From NCBI GenBank assembly GCA_900095095.1, contig FMBT01000333.1, forward strand, positions 124,001 through 188,000: a stretch of DNA of 64,000 bases. Reading direction: 5' to 3'. A program made the translations under genes and the position numbers. Shown piece after piece: positions 1-12,249 of the stretch. This DNA comes from Fragilariopsis cylindrus CCMP1102 (taxonomy: Eukaryota > Bacillariophyta > Bacillariophyceae > Bacillariales > Bacillariaceae). Positions within the stretch are counted from its first letter, which is position 1. Each line of letters begins with the position of its first letter. The notes below the pieces were generated by a model. It was not told the origin of the DNA, ran no database searches, and was given only the letters and a program-made list of their open reading frames with translations.

Positions 1-154
1 TTTTTCCTTCGCACTAGCAGTTTTATTAGCGCATGTTTTTTTAAATGGAGGCCCAAGATCATCACATATAGAGTAGGCCCTGACCTTTCGTTTGTGGTCC
101 AAACACAAAAATTAAATCTTTTCGAAAGCCTTGTTGGGCCCACACAAAATCAAT

Positions 155-275
155 ATGTGTATTTTGAGACGCTCATGAACTTGAAAATAAATATTAATAT
201 TGCCTTAAGACAAAATCACCTAGTGTGCTTTTGAGACGCTCGTGAATAGAAAATCAATATTATATTGCCTTAAAA
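155..275. repeat. Two-copy direct repeat of about 70 bp
   Basis: The phrase TTTTGAGACGCTCATGAA near 161 recurs as TTTTGAGACGCTCGTGAA near 230. Each is followed by a similar AT-rich tail ending in ATATTGCCTTAA. This is a diverged tandem duplication with no coding potential that I can see. Confidence 0.7.
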
Positions 276-399
276 ATAATTCTGCTCATTTATTCCAATG
301 CGCGTACAGTACCATGCGCGATAAACCCTTTCGCATTCCTATCTTCTTTTTCGCTTTCTTTTCATTTCTAACACGAAATCCAGTGAGTCATAAATAGAA

Positions 400-800
400 G
401 TTAAATTCGAAATTTCTACTTTTTCGCTAAATTCGGTTCTTCTCATTTCTTACATGAAATCCAGTGAGCCCTTAACTAGAAATGAAATACCCAATGTCTT
501 CTTTTTCGCGCAAAATTCGGTTCTTCTCATTTCTTACATGAATTTAGTGAGCCCTTAACTAGAAATGAAATACCCAATGTCTTCTTTTTCGCTCAAAATT
601 CGGTTCTTCTCATTTCTTACATGAGATCAGTGAGCCCCTAACTAGAAACTTTTTCGCGCAAAATTCGGTTCTTCTCATTTCTTACATGAATTCAGTGAGC
701 CCTTAACTAGAAATATTAAATTCCCAAATTTCTTCTTTTTCGCTGCAAAATTCGGCTCTTCTCATTACTTATATGAATGAAAGAATCTAGTGAGCCCCTA
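400..800. repeat. Tandem repeat, five copies, period about 65-87 bp
   Basis: Each unit carries ATTCGGTTCTTCTCATTTCT, then TACATGAA, then AGTGAGCCCTTAACTAGAA and a run around CTTCTTTTTCGC. The ATTCGG anchors lie near 431, 515, 598, 663 and 750, so spacing varies (84, 83, 65 and 87). The short third unit has lost the AAATGAAATACCCAATG segment. A sixth, more diverged unit may precede the first, at about 350-430. It is a minisatellite in intergenic DNA and no gene overlaps it. Confidence 0.85.
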
Positions 801-1817
801 TATAATATAATATTAAACTATTATAATAATTTCTTCTTACTTCTGTTATTCATTTATTATCGTTCAGTCATTCTACTGTATTCCATTTTCTAGATGATAC
901 TTAGTGTAATTGTCTAAACAACGGAACTAACGTCCTAAGTAATCATTGATCGACATCGACATCACTGAATAATGCAAATGCAAATGCAAATGCAAATGCA
1001 AATAATAATGCATATATAAAAGAAGAATGAATCGAATCAATCGAGATACTACTTCTACTGTAGTACTGTACAAAGAAAATTGTGTTCGGTATTAGTCGAC
1101 TGACTAACTCGACTCACTCACTCACACAGCGACACTTTTCGACACTTGAAAATGACGATAATGAGACAGATACCGATTCGATTCTAGTCTACCATACTGT
1201 AGATCAAACGGTACTACGGTAGTATTTTATTTAGATCTAAGAAAAAAATTGGTCCAATAAAGCTATCATGGAATTGCTGTCATTGCTATAATGATGAATG
1301 AAAAAAACTTAAACAGAGAAAGAAGAAGATTGATGAAATGAAATCTATTCTATTCTGACGACCCATACATGGCAACTAACAACGATATAACAATTTGTTC
1401 GCATATATATATATATATATATATTACAAGAAGCAATAGCAATAAGATGAACTCTTATAAAATAAATCGTTTTTTTATTCATTCAAAGTGGTGTGCAATG
1501 TCTGTTTTTCTTTTTTAAGCCGTGAAGTACAGTATGTACCGTGCTGTATATAAAATACTACTACGAGTAGACCTAGCTATATGAACAGGACGGTATAGAA
1601 CACTTGACTACATTTTTATGGTGGCATTATAACACTATACACTAAAAATGCATGCATATTTACGTAAATACTAATTCAATACAAACTTTTTGTTTATAAA
1701 GTGGAAGTTTTTTCTTCTTCTCTTTTTCCCCCATACGAGCACACTGGTTGCAGCAGCAACAGCAGCAACACCGTCGTCATCGTCGTCATCGTGTTGTCTT
1801 TTCTCTGTGCTGATAAT
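801..1817. other. Intergenic stretch with short microsatellites
   Basis: AT-rich DNA with five TGCAAA hexamers at about 972-1003 and an AT dinucleotide run near 1404-1424. Short open frames on both strands at 1694-2017 are antisense to, or downstream of, the 3' exon of the next gene and are composed of trinucleotide repeats. I see no gene here. The 3' UTR of the minus-strand gene must fall in the right-hand part. Confidence 0.6.
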
Positions 1818-4800
1818 TTAATTATGTTTCTTCTTTTTCTTCTTACTACTACTACTACTATTCGACTTCTTCTTCTTGTTCTTGTTCTTCTTTTTTTTCT
1901 TAAAACCATTACTTTTTTGCGCATCCTCCTCCTCGTTGTTGTTGTCACCGTTGTTTGTTGTTTCGTTTGATATAGAAGGTGTAAATACAATATCTTGTTG
2001 TTTTGCTTTGTTTTCATCCTTTTTTTGATTTATTTTGGCGGCGGCCATAGCCATTTTTGATAACTGTTTCGTTGCGGCGTCTTCCTTGGAAGTAATTGAT
2101 GTTGCATCGACTACGATTGCACCACTGCCGATCGTCCCAAATGACTTATCAGTATAATCTGACTTTATTGTATTAGAATCATCATCCGTAGACCATCCAC
2201 TTTCCGATACCATAGATGTACGTCGATCTAGTGGCAAGGGTGGTTCATTCCCAACAGCGTTGAATGAGGTTTTTCGTAATGCAAGATCTATTCGAAAATC
2301 ATCATCGTCTTCATCGCCATCGCCGTTATTATCATGTAAATCGTCCTTTGCATCATGATCTTGATCAATAATTTGCTTTCTAGGAGTTGCTTCTTAGGAG
2401 GGCAGAGAACAAGAAAATACACGACACACGATGAGTAAACTATATAAATGATTGAATTTGTACATATTCAGAACCTACTACTCGTTATTCTTACTCTCAA
2501 GAAATGAATCAAGTGAAATTTGAGTTACACCTTCTGCGTCGTTGCAATTATCGTTGTCGATGTCGTTGCTATCACCATGGACTTCTTTCTCTTCTACTGC
2601 TACGACAGTATCACTCTTGTCTACAATTGGATCTAATTGGAGTTCTTCGTTACAAATAGATGCGACAGTCTTTGGAATCTGCATTGGCTGGTCTTCGTTG
2701 ATTACGTTTCCATCGGGTGAAGATGATGGAATGATGATATCTTCCACTTTGTCTGTATCAGTCAAAGAAGCTTCAAGTTCTATTGTTCCTTCGATGTTTT
2801 TGACAATGATGACTTCCTCTGTATTAAATTGCGATAGTGCTGCTGGTGCTTCATTACGTACATCAGCATCATTAATGACATCATCATCCGGTTGTATATT
2901 TTCTTCGTCATCGACAACTTTCGCGTCATCTTCTCCTATAGTCGACGGTGGTTCATCATCCTTTACTTCATCTATCGAAGGTGTCGATACTTCCTCTTGT
3001 GTAGTGTTATGCACAACTTCGTCCTCCGTTACCTCTTCACCCGTTACCTCTTCACTAGCCGAAGCTGGTGCTGGCGCTTCGTCTTGTGAACCTGCCTCAA
3101 CAACAACATCGTTTTCTTTGGAGATCACATCCTGCACTTCTTGTGCATCCTGCACTTCTGCTTCCCCAGGCGAAGATAATGTTGACTCCATATCTTGCAC
3201 ATATCCACCGACCATTTCCTCCTCAACATCGTCTTGTTTTTGAATAGAAGAAGATGATATCAGGTGCGTATCTAAGTTCATGGATTCTGATAAGCTGTCC
3301 ATATCGTGCATTAATTCAAATGAGTCCCACGTACATAAAAATTTGACTTTTTCATTAGCATCTACTAGGAAGAATTGTGGGTATTGTGCACGGATACCGC
3401 TTATGGCGAATAATTCATTTCGTCGCTCACGAATATTCGGGTCGGGGTCGGCTCCATCGAGCTGTTCAAGATGTTGAGGATCTATTCGCATGCCTTTCAA
3501 TATGGTGAGGGCCCGATCTTGTGCCGTTTTCTGCTCTTGTCGTCCCGATGTTGTCGAAACTAGCATCAACAATCTCTTGTTGCCACTTGACTTTGAACTT
3601 TCTTGGAGGTCAGTAACGTCTAATTCCGATCCTGATTCGTCTTCATCTCTCGGACGCTCGACGGATTTTGATTCGTCCTTTTTGGTTTCTCCTGTAGTTT
3701 CACCAGTGGGCATTTCTCCTTGATCATAAGATTCTGAAAGTTCAAACTCTGTTGCTGTCTCGGATGAATCAATCACTTCCTTCTCTTTCCATTTATCTTC
3801 GATTGGATACGTTGCAGGCCGTAGGTCCTGCGTCGAATATAGCACGGCTGTATTATTATCGCCATTTTTAGGTTCCTTCCATTTCTCTTCTTTTGAAGGT
3901 TCGACCTTCTTCAGCTGTGCCGTGGCATAAAGAGATGACGCCAAAGATTCGTGGCTACTCCCATTGATCTCGTCATCACGACTTGCCTTCCATTTGTTTT
4001 CCCTTGGCGGTTCAACTTTCCGTAGTAGCGTTTTTTGGAGATACAATGAAGAAGATGATTCCATCATATGATGATCATCATCTCGTTCGCTGAGAGACTC
4101 GTCATGCAAATTACTCTTAACCTCCTGGCTGTCGTTGCTAGATATATCAGCGTTGCCTACTGCAAGAATAGTAGTAGGAAACTTAATCGAGGATATCGAA
4201 TGTTCGGTACCGTTGGTGGTATCCCCGGCACCAACAGGACGTAAATTCTGGGGATCTACCTTCCTAAGATTCCCAGTTGAATATAAGCTACTGGAATTAT
4301 TACTCCATTCGAGGGATGGCAGTGATGCCATAGAGCCACCAAGACTGGCATGTTGTCGCTGCTTCTGAATGTCCACGGCGGGTGGTGCTACCATCTTTAG
4401 TGATGATCGACGGTTGGCGTATGCTGGTACATGCGATGGTACCGCCCATGTTCGTGCTTTGCTTGGAGCGTTGCTATCTAAACTTCCTTCGTGATCGTCT
4501 GTTATCGATTCATCTTCTGTCATTTGATCTATGGTAGGTAACGACAGTCTTCTCGTTGATGACCTCGGGATGATACCCCCTTTCTTTGACGATGATTTCG
4601 TTGCAGGTGATTTCGTCCATGATCTCATGCGATCTTTGACACTCAGAATTGGTGCAGAGGCATGCATACTCATCGTTATGTCATCGTATTCTTCAGAAGA
4701 TGTTGTCTTGCTCAAAAACAATTCTTGATCCCCTACTGATAGACTACCACCGGTACCTAACGACGATTCATCTCCTCCTCGACTACCGCCGTGTTGTCCG

Positions 4801-7800
4801 GTATTCTTGTTTGTACCTGATGCAACACTACCACCCCGCCTACGAGCACCACCCCAAACCTTTGTTCGATCTTTCACACTCAAAAGACCATCAGCAGAAT
4901 CATTTGATAAATCACTTGATGATCCAGCAATACCGATAGTCACTGGACCGATCCCGCCAATGTAGGAACTAGACGCTTGAGGTTTCACACCACGATTGGA
5001 GGCTAGAGAAGCAGAGCTATGATCACTACCTGTACGAAGAAGTGATTCAAATGCTGCTCCAGACAACGCGGCAACGTTGGTTGTATTAGCAGCAGTAGGA
5101 GCAGCAGCAGAAGCAAAATAATCTGAATTTGTACTTGAAAAGGATGATGGATTAGTACTCATAATAGTAGGAGAACTAGCATTCATGTCGACAGCGACAA
5201 CTCCGGCCAATCCACCTTTCTTCGTTGATGTTACGCCGTATCCAAAAGACCGACGCGTATTAGACGTTGATGCTACTTTCTTTTTTCTTTGTGGTGGTGG
5301 AGACATCATCATACCTGCTGGTTCACCAAATAAAGATAAACGATCTCTCACGGATCGTTCAAATATTTCTGCCTGATCAACAACCTGTTGTTGTTCTTTC
5401 TGTTGTTGATAGCTCGAAGTCAATGATAAACTATGAATGGACGATGCCAATGATGGTGATAGATCAACAAGAGCATCAATACTAATATCATCATCGTCAT
5501 CGAAATCAGCGTTGTTTTTATAGTCCTCGCCGACATTCATTGGTGGCAACAATACACTCATATTAGTAGCTTTCTTCTTTTTTGTTCCTGTCGCCGAAGG
5601 AGAAACAGGTGAAGCATCAATTCCATCAACACCACCAACAGCCGAATGATCACCGGAAGTTATTGATCGTAAACTAGTACCCATATAACGTCCAACACCA
5701 AGAATCGGACGAGATGATAAGGGTGAGGATTTTGATTGTGGAGATACCTGTCGTAATTTAATACCATCAATCAAGACTCCTTTTTCTTGTTCTATATTAT
5801 CATCATCAAGAGGTGATGAACCCATCATCAGTAATGCATTCCTTGTTGGTTTTAATTTATGTTTCGCTTCCGCCCAAGGTGATGATGATGATGGTTTCTT
5901 CACTGACTTTTTAGGTTTACTCGCCCATGGTGAGCTTAAAGGATTACGTTGTATGCCATCACCCAATACACCACTATCATTATTATTATTTTTATTTCTA
6001 TTATGAGTATCATCATCATCGGTGAATATCTCTTTTAATTCCGGGTAGACGTATCTCCCCCTATCGTTGGCGTCACCGCCATTTCCACTACCACCTATAT
6101 CAATCGGTGGAGATAAAAATGATGAATATGATGCTGATAATGATGATCTTGGTCCAGTTGCAGTATTTACAGTTGATATTTTAGCTTTTCTTGCCCATGG
6201 TGAACTTAGAGGATTACGTTGTATACCATCAACGGATAAGATACTACTACTACCAACATTATTATTATTACCACCACCAATAGTATCCTGATGATTTTTA
6301 TCATCATTTTTATCGATGATTTCATTTAATTCTGGGTAACCGTATCTCACCTTATGGTTGGCATCATCATCATCATCGTTATTATCGCCGCCGCCATCAT
6401 TTTTACCACCACTACCAGCTGTAACAATTGGTGGAGATAAAAATGATGAACATGATGCTGATCCTGTTGCAGTTGTAGTAATAGTTGCAGTTGATTGTTT
6501 AGCTTTTCTTGCCCATGGTGAACTTAAACGATTGCGGTGTATACCATCACCGATTACAATACTACTACTACTATCATCATAATTATTATTCTTATTGCCA
6601 TCAGCAATAGGATTCTGCTGATCTGTATCATCATCATTTTTATCGATGATTTCATTTAATTCCGGATAACCGTATCTCCCCTTATCACCTGCATCAATTG
6701 GTGGAGGAAACAATGATGAGTATGATACTGATGCTGATGCTGATGAATTGGATGTTCCTGTTGCAGTTGCACTTGCACTTGCTGATGCAGTAGTAGCAGT
6801 AGCAGTAGTTGATGATTCTTCAGTAACTTTTGTTTTTGGTGTTCCTCCCCATGGTGAAATTAAAGGATTACGTTTAATACCATCACTAAAAGATTCTTCT
6901 AGTTCTGGTTGTTCTAGTTCTGGTTCTAGTTCTGGTTCTGGTTCTTTTACTTTTGGTTTTGAGCTAACAACAACAACATTATTATTATTATTATCATCAT
7001 CATCTGATGATGATGAATCATCTGGACGATTACTTCTGGAACGGTTGCTCCAATATGGTATTTCATCATTCTCAGTAAAATCAAGACCAGTTGCAATACC
7101 AAATAATGAACGTTTACTTCCTCCTGTTGTTGGTTTGTTGATGATCTTATTATTCTGTTGTTTTTTCATCATCAGTTTCTTCTTCTTCTTCTTATTCTCC
7201 TCTGCTGCTGCTGCTACCACTGCCTTTGCTGCTAACGCTACCACCGTCGTCGATGGCGATGGCGATGGCGATGCCGTGGAGGCTGTTACTTTTGGTTTTG
7301 ATGTCGTCCTCCATGGTGATATTGTTGATATCTGTATATCATCAACAACACTAGTAGTAGCAGTAGTAGTAGTACTAGCATCGACAACAGCACTACTAGT
7401 AGTTGCATCTGCACGTGGTGATTCTGGTGGATCCAATAATGATGGGGGACGCACAGCTACTTTTGGTACTGGTTTTGGTGTCGACGTCCATGGTGATAGT
7501 GTTGATATTTTTACATCATCATCCACAACACTAGTAGTAGTAGTAGTACTACTAGCATCAGCATCAGCATCAACAACACTACTAGTAGGTGCTGCATCTG
7601 CACGTACACGTGGTAATTCTGGTGGATCCAATAATGATGATGGACGACGATTCTTATTGTTAGCAGTCATCATCGTCATAGTCATATTCATATTACCAGT
7701 ACTAGATGATAGTTTATCATCATACATTGGATTCTTTAATGTTTCATCAGTTTTTAAACTGCTACTACTAGAAATACCATCAAAATTATCATCATCATTA

Positions 7801-8744
7801 TCGAGTTCTTTGTAGGAAGGATTCGTCATCCATCTACTTTTAGCACTTGCTATAGGACTTCTCTTTTTTTCCTTATTGTTGTCCATACTCTTCTTTTTAC
7901 TACTTTTTTTTTTCTTCGGTGATGACAAACGTTCGCCACCAGATGATGGTGACAGTAAATCTAGTCCACTACTACTACTACTACTAGCACTCTTCTTCTT
8001 ACTCTTACTACTCTTCTTCGTCTTTTTCGTCGAAGAAGTTGGAGTAGTTGATGATGGTTCTTCTTGTTCTTTTGTCTCAGAACTAGAAACTAAATCACGA
8101 ATGGAAGCTGTTAAATCGCTATTACTACTACTGTTGCCGTTGTCGAATTTCTTGCTACTACTTTTCTTTTTCGATGACTTTTTGGTGGGAGATTTTGATA
8201 AATTCTCATAAACTTCTTCTGGTGACAAAACAACACTATTCTTCGTTTTCTTTTTACTAGTACTGGTATTACTACTCTTCTTCTTTTTGGATGGTGAAAG
8301 AAGAGTATACGATTCGTCGTTTCCGTCGACTACTTTGTCTTCATCGTCTCCTTCGACTTCTACTACAGGAATATCCCACTGCCAAGATCCACCTCCTCCA
8401 CTACCTCCGTTCGATGATAATGATGACTTTTTCGATGTTTTCGACTTTGCCTTTTTCTTCTTACTACTAGGACTAGTAGTTGTTGTCTCTTGTTGTTGTT
8501 CATCCGATGGTGCGGATGTTATTGAGGGTGTAGTGGCAGTTTCTATTACTGGTATTGCAGATGATTCTTTTATCATGATTGATGCTGGTGGTTGTTTTTT
8601 GACTGCGGATGAACGCATTCGTCGTCGTGGAATGACTCTCTCGGTACTACTGGCTACTACAGCGGCGGCAGTGGCAGTACTAACACTTGTTGTGACAGTA
8701 GTAGTAGTAGTAGTAGTGCTGCTGTTTTTATTACCTTCCATCAT
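1818..8744 (-). CDS. Giant low-complexity protein with a thioredoxin/SH3BGR-like domain
   Basis: Spliced model: exon 1 is 8744-2495, intron 2494-2393, exon 2 is 2392-1818, giving 2274 residues. The start is the ATG at 8744 (MMEGNKN). Most of the chain is Ser/Thr/Lys/Asp-rich and probably disordered. Residues about 1722-1815 form the one recognisable fold. It begins LLMLVSTTSGRQEQ, continues through RRNELFAISGIRAQYPQFFL and ends near FLCTWDSFELMHD, which fits the small glutaredoxin-like SH3BGR family. I see no CxxC pair, so redox catalysis is doubtful. Upstream are repeated short motifs: RNPLSSPWA in about five forms, YGYPELNEIIDKND three times, VKDRxxxW twice, and LRKVEPxxxxKWK-like blocks four times. 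The tail is a Lys/Asn/Ser run (about 30 residues). Function unknown; a scaffold is one guess. Confidence 0.72.
2393..2494 (-). other. Intron of the giant gene (102 bp)
   Basis: On the minus strand the donor reads GAGA|GTAAGA and the acceptor CCTAAG|AAGCAAC. Exon 1 leaves one base and exon 2 supplies two, so the frame continues as ...SFLE-K-ATPRKQ.... Reading through instead would stop five codons later at an in-frame TAG and would leave the downstream 139-residue frame without an ATG. A second AG three bases on (AAG|CAAC) is equally in phase. Confidence 0.7.
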
Positions 8745-8914
8745 TTTGATTTGATTTGATTTGATTTGACTTCAAATTAATTTGTTACTTACGTCAACTC
8801 CAACTCAACTCAACTCAACTCAATTCTCTGTTCAACGGATATTTCTTTCTCTTTCTCTCTCTCTCTTTCTTTCTATCTCTAACTCTCTTTCTCTTTCTTT
8901 CTTTCTGCGTGTGA

Positions 8915-8966
<52 letters not shown>

Positions 8967-9220
8967 CGGAGTTTCCACACCAAACAACAAGAGATATGCA
9001 ACAAGGGTGAGTGATCGGAGTGATGTGCTTCTGTTCTTGAAAGATGCTGTAAATTATGTGTCGTGTATTCTTAACCCACCCAAACTTCAATCACACCAAA
9101 AAAAACGGAACGGTATGGTTGTAGGCTATGTGCATTAAGCGTAGCTGCTTTTTCTTTTTTACATACAACAGTACCGTTTTTTTAGTGATATTAATCATTA
9201 TCCATAAATCGAACTGCACA
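8745..9220. other. Intergenic region with TTTGA, CT and GT microsatellites
   Basis: Just 5' of the giant minus-strand gene there are four to five TTTGA pentamers (8747-8770), then CAACT pentamers (about 8800-8822), a CT-rich tract (8840-8905) and about 24 GT dinucleotides (8915-8964). The region would hold the promoter and 5' UTR of that gene. No other gene seen. Confidence 0.6.
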
Positions 9221-9421
9221 TACTTCCTCCGTGCAACGCTTGTTGACCGCGCGCTATAGCTAGAAAATTTAGCTCGTAATTAACACGTTCAACTACGAAA
9301 TTTGCAAGGAGGATGAGGGAAACTTGTGACTTTAACCCTCTATTTTGTGAGTAGATCTTTTACAGATGCTAAATTTTCAAACGATAGACCTATGCGCGTT
9401 TACGGTTGCACGGAGGAAGTA
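9221..9421 (+). mobile_element. Stowaway-like MITE, copy 1
   Basis: Non-coding element of 197 bp (9223-9419) bounded by TA on both sides. Its ends are inverted: CTTCCTCCGTGCAACGCTTG on the left, and on the right a sequence ending GGTTGCACGGAGGAAG. Stowaway elements of the Tc1/mariner superfamily are known for TA target duplications and CTCCCTCCGT-type ends, which this closely resembles. The interior carries AGGAGGATGAGGGAAA and TTAACCCTCTATTTTGTGAG. The same features occur in reverse complement in the copy at 45.1 kb. No transposase is present, so it would need one encoded elsewhere. Confidence 0.82.
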
Positions 9422-10418
9422 CACGACTTGTGACCTAAAAAATGGGTCGTGGCGTGAAGGAAATTCAAACTTCGCTTAAAAACATTTCCACTTATTATTT
9501 AATTTAAGATATACCGGTATCCCCGATAAACGCCTAAAGAATCTAATCATAGAAACTTTGGTATGGTAGCGCGATGGACACGCGATGGATTTATATAAAA
9601 GATCTTATATATATGAGGTGTTCGCAATTGCATCGCGGTTAGATCGATATATAATATTATGCATTGATAATAATTCATTGCACTGCAAGTATCATTGTCA
9701 TTAGAGATAGTCACTTGACAATAAATAAACCATTATTATAAGAGGATATGACTAAGGTATATGATAATGTATGGTCCATTTAATATATATATCATAGTAT
9801 GGCATAATAATTTCAACTCTGACTATAGAATGCCCGACGCCACAGCACTGCCAATTCTTATCATCATACCCTGCCTAGTAGAGTATGGGGTCTACACTAG
9901 ACTAGACATCATATGGTAGTATAGTAGGTAGATTAGTAGTTAAGGCTAGAAACTAAAGTTGTGACCTAGCTATAAATTTAACTCCTGTTAATAGGGAAAC
10001 GAAACTGTCCGTCCGTGATCTGGAGGGAATCATATTGGTTTGTTGGGATCAAATCAAATCAAATCAAATCAACTCAAATCGAATTGCAACCGTACTTCAA
10101 ATCGCAACCGGACACGCAAAAGGATTCTATTGTACGGGCGAACATTGATATAATGGTACTGTATTGTCACCGATTCCATATCATGGACCGGTACAATACA
10201 TCTGGATGGAATATGCTTCAAGAAATAAATACAATGTGTATACAGTATTTTCCTTGGGATATATAATATAATATAGTATAGTATAGTTCGCCATCGCCAC
10301 CCATTCCCACTCCACGTCAAAGTCAAGCGTACGTTTCCCTCTTGTCGCCTTCTCTCTCCGAAATAATGCCAAGTAATCTACTACTACTGCTACTACTACT
10401 ACTACTTACTTACTTACT
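9422..10418. other. Intergenic, AT-rich, no gene seen
   Basis: Contains short simple repeats: about five AAATC pentamers near 10045-10075, an alternating TATA/TATAG run at 10258-10288, and CTA trinucleotides at about 10380-10406. The overlapping frames of 60-85 codons on both strands at 10015-10372 have no domain or codon signal and are judged spurious. Confidence 0.55.
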
Positions 10419-11883
10419 TTATCGTACAGTACGTTGCCGGTAATAATTCCATTCCTCCAAATCGGGTAAAGGTAATTTCTTTTCTCCCGGTACCCACACA
10501 ACGATTCCTTCCTCGACCCAATCGGTGACCACCGTATCACTTCTTTCTTCTTCCTCCTGCACCTCCTTAAGAGTCAGGACACTATTCCGAAACCGTTCTT
10601 TGGTAGTTGTAGTTGTAGTCCATTCCTCTTCCTTCTCCTCCTCGTCGTCTTTCGTATCGGTAGTAGTAGCATCAATAATTGTTGTTGTTGTTGTTGTTGT
10701 TGCTGTTGTTGTTGCGTCTTCCCAACGTTCGAGGAAGGATCTCATCGGTGCCACCCACATCGGTACCTCGTCACACGAGCATTCCGAAGTATCACAATAA
10801 CTTCGATACAGGCGAGGGAGATGATTGTGCCGATTGAACCATTTGGCGGGCGATGAAGTGGCGTAGTCGGGATCCAGTTCTAATGCCTCTAAGTCCGCCG
10901 CAAATATCACAGCCGCAATGTAAATTTCGTCTTCTTCTTCTTTCTCATCGTCGTTTTCTTCTTGCTCATGTTGTGGCTTGTGCAGCACAAGTGCTACTAC
11001 AATTCTTCCTTCGGTGTCCGCACTACCCTCCACGACAATGCCTCCGGGTGACAGTTGTTGGTATAACTTGCGAAGGGCAACAATTGCATCCGGTACGGGA
11101 TAGTCCCGAAGTACATTCATGGCTCGTACGAGTAGTAGTAGCTGCGGCCTTTGCTGTTGCTGTTGTTGTTGTATTTGTTCGTTATTTTGTTGTTGTTGTT
11201 GCTGATGGTGTTGTATTTGTAATTCATCCTCCGGCTGATAATATTTTAGTAGAGGGAGACAAAAATCGGTCGTACCGAGCCGCAAAGATATTTTTGCCAG
11301 GACATCCTTCTTCGCATTATTATTACAACAACTACTACTACTACTACTACTACTATTATATAATACAGCCTCCGCATGCTGCAATCTGTCGGCATCCACC
11401 TCTGTCCCAATGATTAACACTGACGACGACGATGGCGTACGTGTAGTCATCATAGAACCAGACTGTTGTTGTTGTTGTTGTTGTTGTTCTAAAGCCGTAG
11501 CAAATTCAATAGTCGTCGCAGGGTCGTCACCGATTCCCACGTCGACAACGACAACGACGACAGCAACATCAACATCAACCACGATTCCATTATTCACTGT
11601 CGTACTTGTATTATTCCTCATCCCTACATCATCTTTATTGTCCTGCTGCCACGCAAATAACTTCCGGGACAGCAATGATAGCGATAGTTGTTGTTGTTGT
11701 TGTTGTTTCGTTAGTAGGGCAATAAACGGTGGAATTTGCAACAGGAATAAAGCACGGTCCAGAAGACGCATCCGACCGGGTGCTGTGTTGCCATGAAATC
11801 CCGAAGCATTTTTGGTAGCCCAGGAGGAGGGACGAGGACGACGTTGTGTTGGTGTTGGTGTTGTAGTTGTAGTTGTCTGTTGT

Positions 11884-11925
<42 letters not shown>

Positions 11926-11987
11926 GACAATGGCATCCTAACTATTAACAAAGGAGAGAGATAGGATATGTCAGAAGGATATGTCAT
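10419..11987 (-). CDS. SAM-dependent methyltransferase-like protein with polyGln N-terminus
   Basis: Single-exon frame of 522 residues starting at ATG 11987; a second Met 18 residues in (MPLSQQ) is also possible. After a polyGln/Thr leader there is HGNTAPGRMRLLDRAL, then a motif-I-like segment VVDVGIGDDP (about residues 147-156), a post-I acidic segment IIGTEVDADRLQHAEAV, a motif-II region RLGTTDFCLPL, VRAMNVLRDYPV and the motif LSPGGIVVEGSADTEGR. The order fits the class I Rossmann methyltransferase fold. In particular it resembles a bacterial family with TxxxRLRRVDxW and APGGLLVEGTCDExGR motifs. The C-terminal part has FLERWEDA, as in that family. Long Gln, Ser and Thr runs interrupt the loops. 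Substrate unknown. The glycine loop (GIGDDP) is shorter than the classical GxGxG, so activity is not assured. Confidence 0.65.
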
Positions 11988-12249
11988 ACCGGTATGTCAA
12001 TTAGATTTTACTGTTTTGTCAATTAGATTTACTACTTTTCGTTGTCGTGTATTTTAATTCGAGCTTCGTTACAGTAGGCAACACACACAATGAACTTTTC
12101 TATTTGGGGGAATTCCTGAGAAGTAGTGTTTTTATTAAAATATTTTTTCAATCCCTAAAAGTGTATCTGGTTATAATTAATAATCCCCCGAAAATTATTA
12201 GCATAAATGTATAGGGGGACACAAAGATGTATTGGGGGGAAAAATATTT
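11988..12249. other. Short intergenic region upstream of the methyltransferase-like gene
   Basis: Contains the presumed promoter and leader of the minus-strand gene ending at 10419. Two close copies of TGTCAATTAGATTT lie at about 11995-12030. Nothing else is recognised. Confidence 0.5.

Noticed and set aside
6748-7815. 355-codon open frame on the plus strand
   Set aside because: It lies wholly antisense to the giant minus-strand gene and is made of complements of Ser/Thr/Asp codon runs; trinucleotide repeats keep several frames open at once. The same applies to the plus-strand frames at 2542-3243, 7876-8211 and 8287-8754.
8915-8964. Telomeric repeat
   Set aside because: It is a plain GT dinucleotide run; no TTAGGG-type array occurs in the window.
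10853-11796. Two plus-strand frames of 186 and 128 codons
   Set aside because: Both are antisense to the methyltransferase-like gene, with Cys, Val and Tyr runs that mirror Gln, Asp and Ser repeats.
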